NCBI GenBank assembly: GCA_000711775.1
Contig: ARYC01000468.1
Coordinates: 62,001-126,000, forward strand
DNA: 64,000 nt
Source of the DNA: Oxytricha trifallax
Taxonomy: Eukaryota > Ciliophora > Spirotrichea > Sporadotrichida > Oxytrichidae
Direction of reading: 5' to 3'
This document shows, piece by piece, positions 59,183-64,000 of the stretch; position 1 is the first letter of the stretch; each line of letters starts with the position of its first letter. Position numbers and translations under genes: made by a program. The notes beneath the pieces were generated by a model, which saw only the letters and a program-made list of their open reading frames with translations, did no database searches and was not told where the DNA came from.

Positions 59183-60927
59183 TCAATTGATAGGAAATAT
59201 AGTTTATTGGTAAATTTAATAATTAATAATTTAATAAAAAGATTTATCATTTATAGGAGATTCTTTTCATAATTTAAATAACTTCCAGTTACATTTAAGC
59301 AAGTTGTTGGTGAAAGTACTTTTGAGCCTTTATGTTCTGGTCAATATAATATTCTTCAAATGGATCTGCTTGTGCTTTCATGTTTTTTAAAGATTAAATT
59401 TACTTCTCAATAAGAAAGAGTTTTGCTTCAAGTACATCAAAAATTTTAGGCCAGTGCTATGAAAGTTTATCTCTTATCAAGTAGTAAGACTCCTTAATCT
59501 GTAAAGAATTAATTTTTATAACCAAAGCAGCAGTTCTTAAGCAGTATTCTTATCTCATAAAATCATTAATTATGGTTAGAAATCTTTTCAAATCAAAAGT
59601 AATGGTAAATTTGATTATTAATTTAGTTCTCAAATTTTCAGTTAATGGGTTTGCAGAAGAGGATATGAATGGCATGCATTTCATTATCCAACGATATTTT
59701 GTGGCTTATGTCGAAATTTGAATTTACTTAATAGAAACTCATTTTAAATAAAATTAAAAAAAGGTTATTATGGATTTAATAATTGAGTACTAATATCACA
59801 GCTCTTTAACAATTATAGTTTAATCTAATTATTAGAATTCCTAGAATTACCAGTTAGAATACTCCCATTTTTATTATCAAGCACCAAATTTATGATTTTT
59901 CTAAAAAATAAATACTCAAAAAATTTTTAGTAATTTTAAGTTTTAAATTTAAATTCAATCAACGTTTCTATCAATAAAAGCAGCTCAAGGTAAAACCATG
60001 AATAAAGTTTACTTACCAAATAGTAAAGTTTCTCAATTATTTAATTCATTATAAACAAGTTATTTCATATTTTAAAGAAGTAAATATATTTAAGATCTGA
60101 ATTATCTATACTTTACTTTTGCTAGTTTCTGAATATAGCATATCAAATAATTGAACTATTATACAAATAATAATTGAAAATTTGAACCTAATAATATTTG
60201 CAAAAATAAATACTCAGTTCAAATATTTTTAATTAAATATTTCAATTGAATTTAGTGCTTAATTGGAAATGCTTTTTTATATAATCAAAAGAAAATTATA
60301 AATAATAAACGTAATGCATATTTGAATTTTATTAACCTTGTAATATAAATGATATCTTACTCATCACACAATGACTATTCCATAATTGAGTGCCCCACTG
60401 ATGACCTAAGTGATTTTATTGTCTCTCAGATTTTACCTCGCTTGGTTCACAAATGTTGACAATTAATCCTAAATTCATAAAAATTAGTAATTCATTCATA
60501 AAAACATTATAGACTTACTCTTAAAAGTTGCTATATTAAGCTGTCTTATTTTTTGTCTATCATTTAAGCCTCAATTATTGCTTCTCTTTTAGAATCTCTT
60601 ACTTGTTACATCTTGTTTTTCTATAAAATTCAAAAGTTTTGTCCCACAACATTTAATAAAAATTTAATCATATTCTGTCACTTGATATATAAAATAAAGT
60701 TTTTTTTTCTGTTGCTCCCTTATATTAGCATCTACTTGTAATCTCTGAGTAACAATCTTAAGAAATCCTTTCATCTGCCCCTCCCCATATTCCTTAAATT
60801 AAACTAGAGTCACTAACTCAGGTAGTTATGACTTCACATACATAAGATTTTCTTCATACTACAAAACTTAGTCTCGTAAAATTATTCTGAATTAGTCTCT
60901 TGTACTTTGTAAGTGAGAATTCAGCAT
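59183..60927 (-). CDS. P-family gene P5 (unknown protein)
   Basis: ATG 60927-60925 (MLNSHLQSTRDQFRIILRDQ) is followed by QMKGFLKIVTQRLQVDANIR and KLYFIYQVTEYDQIFIKCCG, which parallels P3's FIAACKLEDYNEIISCG. A block near 60400-60470 (NKITQVISGALNYGIVIV) and the C-terminal block (59215-59640: TENLRTKLIIKFTITFDL, HWPKIFDVLEAKLFLIEKQI, YFHQQLAQMQLEVIQIMKE) follow. The latter parallels P4's FWPSIFDQINATENKILKRI. TGA at 59185-59183. AT-rich gaps near 59710-60340 and 60480-60540 are probable IESs. Its start overlaps the 3' tail of the next gene in another frame. The function is unknown. Confidence 0.6.
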
Positions 60928-63384
60928 GAAATAGGAATAAAAATACCATAGAGTTTTAATTTCTTAGAATCATTGTTATTTTTTACTCTTACTTTAAAAA
61001 TATTCTATAAAAATAGGATATGGACTCTATACAGAAAGAATCCCTGAATTTCTATTTTGAGGCCACTGTCTCGAATGAGAAAGATGAAACGAGTTTAAGC
61101 AATTACTCAAGTGGAGTCAGTCCATAGGATTTCTTGTGATGAGTTGCTGTTTAGATTAACTCTAGCATAGCTTTATTTGGAGAGGGCTTTTGGGAGCCCA
61201 TTGGTGAACTTACGCTGGAACTTTACATGGATTAGCAGTTATTTATGAAGTTGTCTCCAATTTAATATTTAAATATAATATTGCCAAAGTTGAATAATAT
61301 TCACAATAAAAAAAATTCTTAAATTCCACAGTACCTGATAATGCTTATCATTAAGTCATCTCTAATCTCAAATAACTGAAGTTATTTCATGCTTTTCCTA
61401 ACATCCATAGTATTTTTGAAAGCAAAGGAATTTATTAACTACATAAATTTCACATTCACATATACATTCTCCTCTAGCAGATTATCCAATTCATCGACAA
61501 GCTAAAAACAAGATTTAATTAAGTATTCGTGTTATTACCTTCTTTATATTGGCAAGTGTGTGATATTCCTTGTTTTGAATTTTAGGGTTAACCTCAAAGT
61601 ATTTCAATAACCTAGAGAGAATAAGTAGCTGCTTGAAGACATCTTGACCAATCCAACTTTCCACATATTTCAGTGTCTGCGATTAATCACTCTATAGAAT
61701 AAGTTTTATATAATTAACTTTCAAACATTAAAATATAATATTACTTACTAGCTACTATAGATCGTAGATAACTACAAAAGTAAGTAATTCAAGGGCAAGC
61801 TCAATACTTCTCCTTGAATTGATTTTCTACATTTCATTGTTATTTTATTGCTAGATGCTTAGAGTTCCAGCACTTCCTCCACCAGAGCTGTCATCTGTAG
61901 CTGTTTATGTCTCACTAAAAAGCAAAGATTGATTGACTTGCTCCAATCTGTATTCTTTCAAATGAAGGAAGTCGAAGAGATAGTCAAGGAAGTTACTGAA
62001 ATATTCTCTGTGTAAATTCATTATGTTGTTGTTTCCATTATTGCTAAGGTAATTTATAACTACTACACAATTATTATAATACCTGTATTCTATATATAAA
62101 ACTCGATAACAATTCAGTAATAATATCATTTTGGACATTTTCCTTAATCAAAGTTCTGATTTCTTTCAACATATTAGCACTAGTCTACTCACTCTCTAGT
62201 AACGTTATAGCTGTGAATATTGATTAAAACATTTCAAAGTGGAGAATTATAGACTTCTTTGGTTTGTGCAGATTTTTGTTTAATTAGTCCACAATCAAAT
62301 GAGCGATCTCAGAGTCATTCATAAGTGTATGAACAATTGAGGAAGTTGATGGGTATAAGGCATTTGCATTATCAAATGAGTCTGTACTTGCTTCTATAAT
62401 TGTCTTAATTAAATTTCTGGAAGTTGAGCTGTTATGATGATTTAGACATTCATTCATAAATTTAAAACCCTAACGAGACTTGAAATCCACTCTGAATTGT
62501 GAAGACTTATAGAGCAACAAAGACATAAATTTAACGGAATACTCTTTAACATCTGGGTTTTCACATCTCATTAAAGTCATAAGTGAGTTGAAAATATCGA
62601 GCTACAGTACTTTCTCTATGAGTGAAGTGCCTTATTCATCAACTACTATATGTATAGCTATAATACTCAGACAGTCCATAGCAATTGTGCTAATCTTCTG
62701 GTTTTTATAGCTTTATTAAGTCAAGAAATCGAATATCACTCTAAGATCTTTCGTACTATCCTCAAAAATGTTATTCTTAATAGCTGTAATATAAAGCTCA
62801 TAGACTTGCAAAATTTAATCGTAAAAGTGAATAAATTTGGTATCACTGCTTATAAGCTAAAATAGTCGTAGGATGGTTTATATTCCAATTGTTTCCCTAA
62901 ACACACTCATATTTGAAGGAAACTTCTAAATCAGTTGCTAAATTGATGAAACTATCATTGACATGTGTTAATTGCTAACTTGAGGAATAAGTCTAAGTGC
63001 AATTTTCATAAAATCCATTCTTTTTGTATCAAACCTTGGTTGAATACGAAGTATATTCGACTAGCTTAAAGGCTACTTTTGAAGCAGAATATTGATATTA
63101 TGCTAATTGCAACATATGTCTATTAGTGTTTACAGTGCCACTTCTATATTTAATTTCTCTGACTGTTGTTTAAGTATAAGTTCTCTTAATGTTTCAAAGC
63201 CATCGATCCCTTAGAAGATTTCAATGACCTTGTTGTTGTTCCTAATTATTATGGAAGCAAGAAAAGTTAAGGACTGGAAAAGCTGTTTTTCATCGTTTGA
63301 CTCGTCAATTAAGTTTAGAGCAGCTATCAAAGCGTTAGCATTGCATAAGTATACTATATAATCTATAGGAAAAATGGGATTAAT
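60854..63384 (-). CDS. Large helical-repeat (armadillo-like) protein, N-terminus missing
   Basis: A long minus-strand frame with few gaps, opening after TGA at 63387-63385. It reads YLCNANALIAALNLIDESND, FLASIIIRNNNKVIEIFQGI, FPSNMSVFRETIGIQTILRL, SLLLYKSSQFRVDFKSRQGF, SIELALELLTFVVIYDLQQL, WIGQDVFKQLLILSRLLKYF and FMQLINSFAFKNTMDVRKSM, consistent with armadillo/HEAT-type helices. A GT-AG intron is likely near 61680-61752. The last block (GLTPLEQLLKLVSSFSFETV) runs to TGA 60856-60854. Resemblance is to the N-terminal helical region of BEACH-domain proteins or to formin FH3 regions, but neither a BEACH/WD40 nor an FH2 domain is present. The first block has no ATG, so more coding segments must lie elsewhere. 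Confidence 0.65.
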
Positions 63385-63621
63385 TCAACATCCAATCTAT
63401 TATTAGACTCAGTAATTTGATATGATATTTAAACTTAAAATAAAATGCAATTATCAAATCAAAATGCACCCTAAACTTAATCGTTCATTTAGAAATATAA
63501 GCAATCTTAGCCTGTGAAACTGCTTGTTAAAAATACAAATACTTCTAGTAAAGTGAGCTTCATTAATTTTGCAGCTTAATCATAACTTAATCAACATACT
63601 CAACCAACAAACATTTCAACT
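63385..63621. promoter_or_regulatory. Divergent upstream region
   Basis: AT-rich spacer between the helical-repeat gene (-) and the coiled-coil gene (+). It probably holds both promoters, and perhaps an IES carrying or hiding the first block of the minus-strand gene. No motif assigned. Confidence 0.35.
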
Positions 63622-64000
63622 ATGAATCACTCTTAATCTCAAAAGAGTATAAATTAAGTAGCCCCAAGGTCAGCACTTACAAGATCCGCTTTTTCATCAA
63701 AAGATTTGCAATTAAAACATAATGTCAGAAATTAAAGCCAGTTTAATCAATACATAGAATCTGCTGCTTCATCTTACAATACTTCATAAGTGACTTTTAA
63801 GCAATCAAGACCGCATTCATAGTATCTCATTAGCTCAACAAGCAAGCCTAATAAATTGTAAGAGGACTAAGAATAGCACTAATAATAAGACTTGTACTTG
63901 AAAGACTTCCAATAGAATCGAAGGAAATAAATAGAGCAATAAAATAAGCAAGCTGAGTCCTTAATTAAAGAGATGTAACTCTAAAAATCACAATCAACTT
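63622..64000 (+). CDS. Q/S-rich coiled-coil protein, 3' end outside window
   Basis: ATG 63622 starts MNHSQSQKSINQVAPRSALT, then an S/Q/N-rich stretch (QYIESAASSYNTSQVTFKQS) and a Gln/Glu/Lys-rich coiled coil (YLKDFQQNRRKQIEQQNKQA) to the window edge. TAA/TAG are frequent glutamine codons. A first-block gene with no recognised domain. Confidence 0.7.

Noticed and set aside
1-64000. tRNA, rRNA or CRISPR features
   Set aside because: No cloverleaf-like GC-rich segment, rRNA-like sequence or spaced repeat array was seen. Absence of tRNA genes is by eye only; a covariance-model scan would decide.

Overview
The window looks like germline (micronuclear) DNA of a hypotrich ciliate, most likely an Oxytricha/Stylonychia relative. 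It is very AT-rich. Genes read through in-frame TAA and TAG (glutamine) and end only at TGA. Coding blocks are interrupted by short AT-rich segments bounded by small direct repeats, as expected for MDS/IES structure; the clearest are the 8-bp GGTTCTTA pointer at 17182/17262 and the AAGAT pointer at 56440/56499. Separate GT-AG introns are also present. Several transposons end in C4A4 telomere-like repeats, the hallmark of TBE (telomere-bearing element) transposons.

Layout. 1-4881: 3' part of a Q-rich coiled-coil gene (+) carrying a 415-bp palindromic insertion. 5718-11832: large disordered gene (-). 11866-12419: foldback element. 13184-16657: tubulin-tyrosine-ligase-like gene (+). 16920-20366: two-finger ZC2HC1-type zinc-finger gene (-). 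20731-30320: relics of a duplicated ZC2HC/eIF2B gene pair, a weak LRR-like fragment, and repeat unit A. 30321-35260: composite with about 576-bp inverted repeats holding a TBE remnant without transposase. 35800-44425: an old TBE disrupted by a foldback element and by a young, nearly intact TBE (39681-43845). 44729-48945: repeat unit B. 50697-55310: two tandem copies of an unrecognised gene family. 55325-57433: intact eIF2B delta (+). 58116-58677: GC-rich island flanked by a 15-bp direct repeat. 59183-60927: another member of the unrecognised family. 60854-63384: helical-repeat gene (-, partial). 63622-64000: start of a coiled-coil gene (+).

Two themes tie the window together. First, a divergent pair (ZC2HC zinc finger on -, eIF2B delta on +) exists in three copies and decays reciprocally: copy 1 keeps the zinc finger, copy 3 keeps eIF2B, copy 2 keeps neither. 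Second, a family here called P (at least five members, all on the minus strand, no recognised domain) lies among these copies. Two P genes carry the same C4A4-ended insert, and the reading frame joins correctly if the insert and one AAT are removed. The transposons illustrate several generations of TBE activity plus three palindromic or TIR-only element types. All calls come from reading the sequence by eye; exact MDS/IES junctions, starts and copy identities need alignment to a macronuclear assembly.
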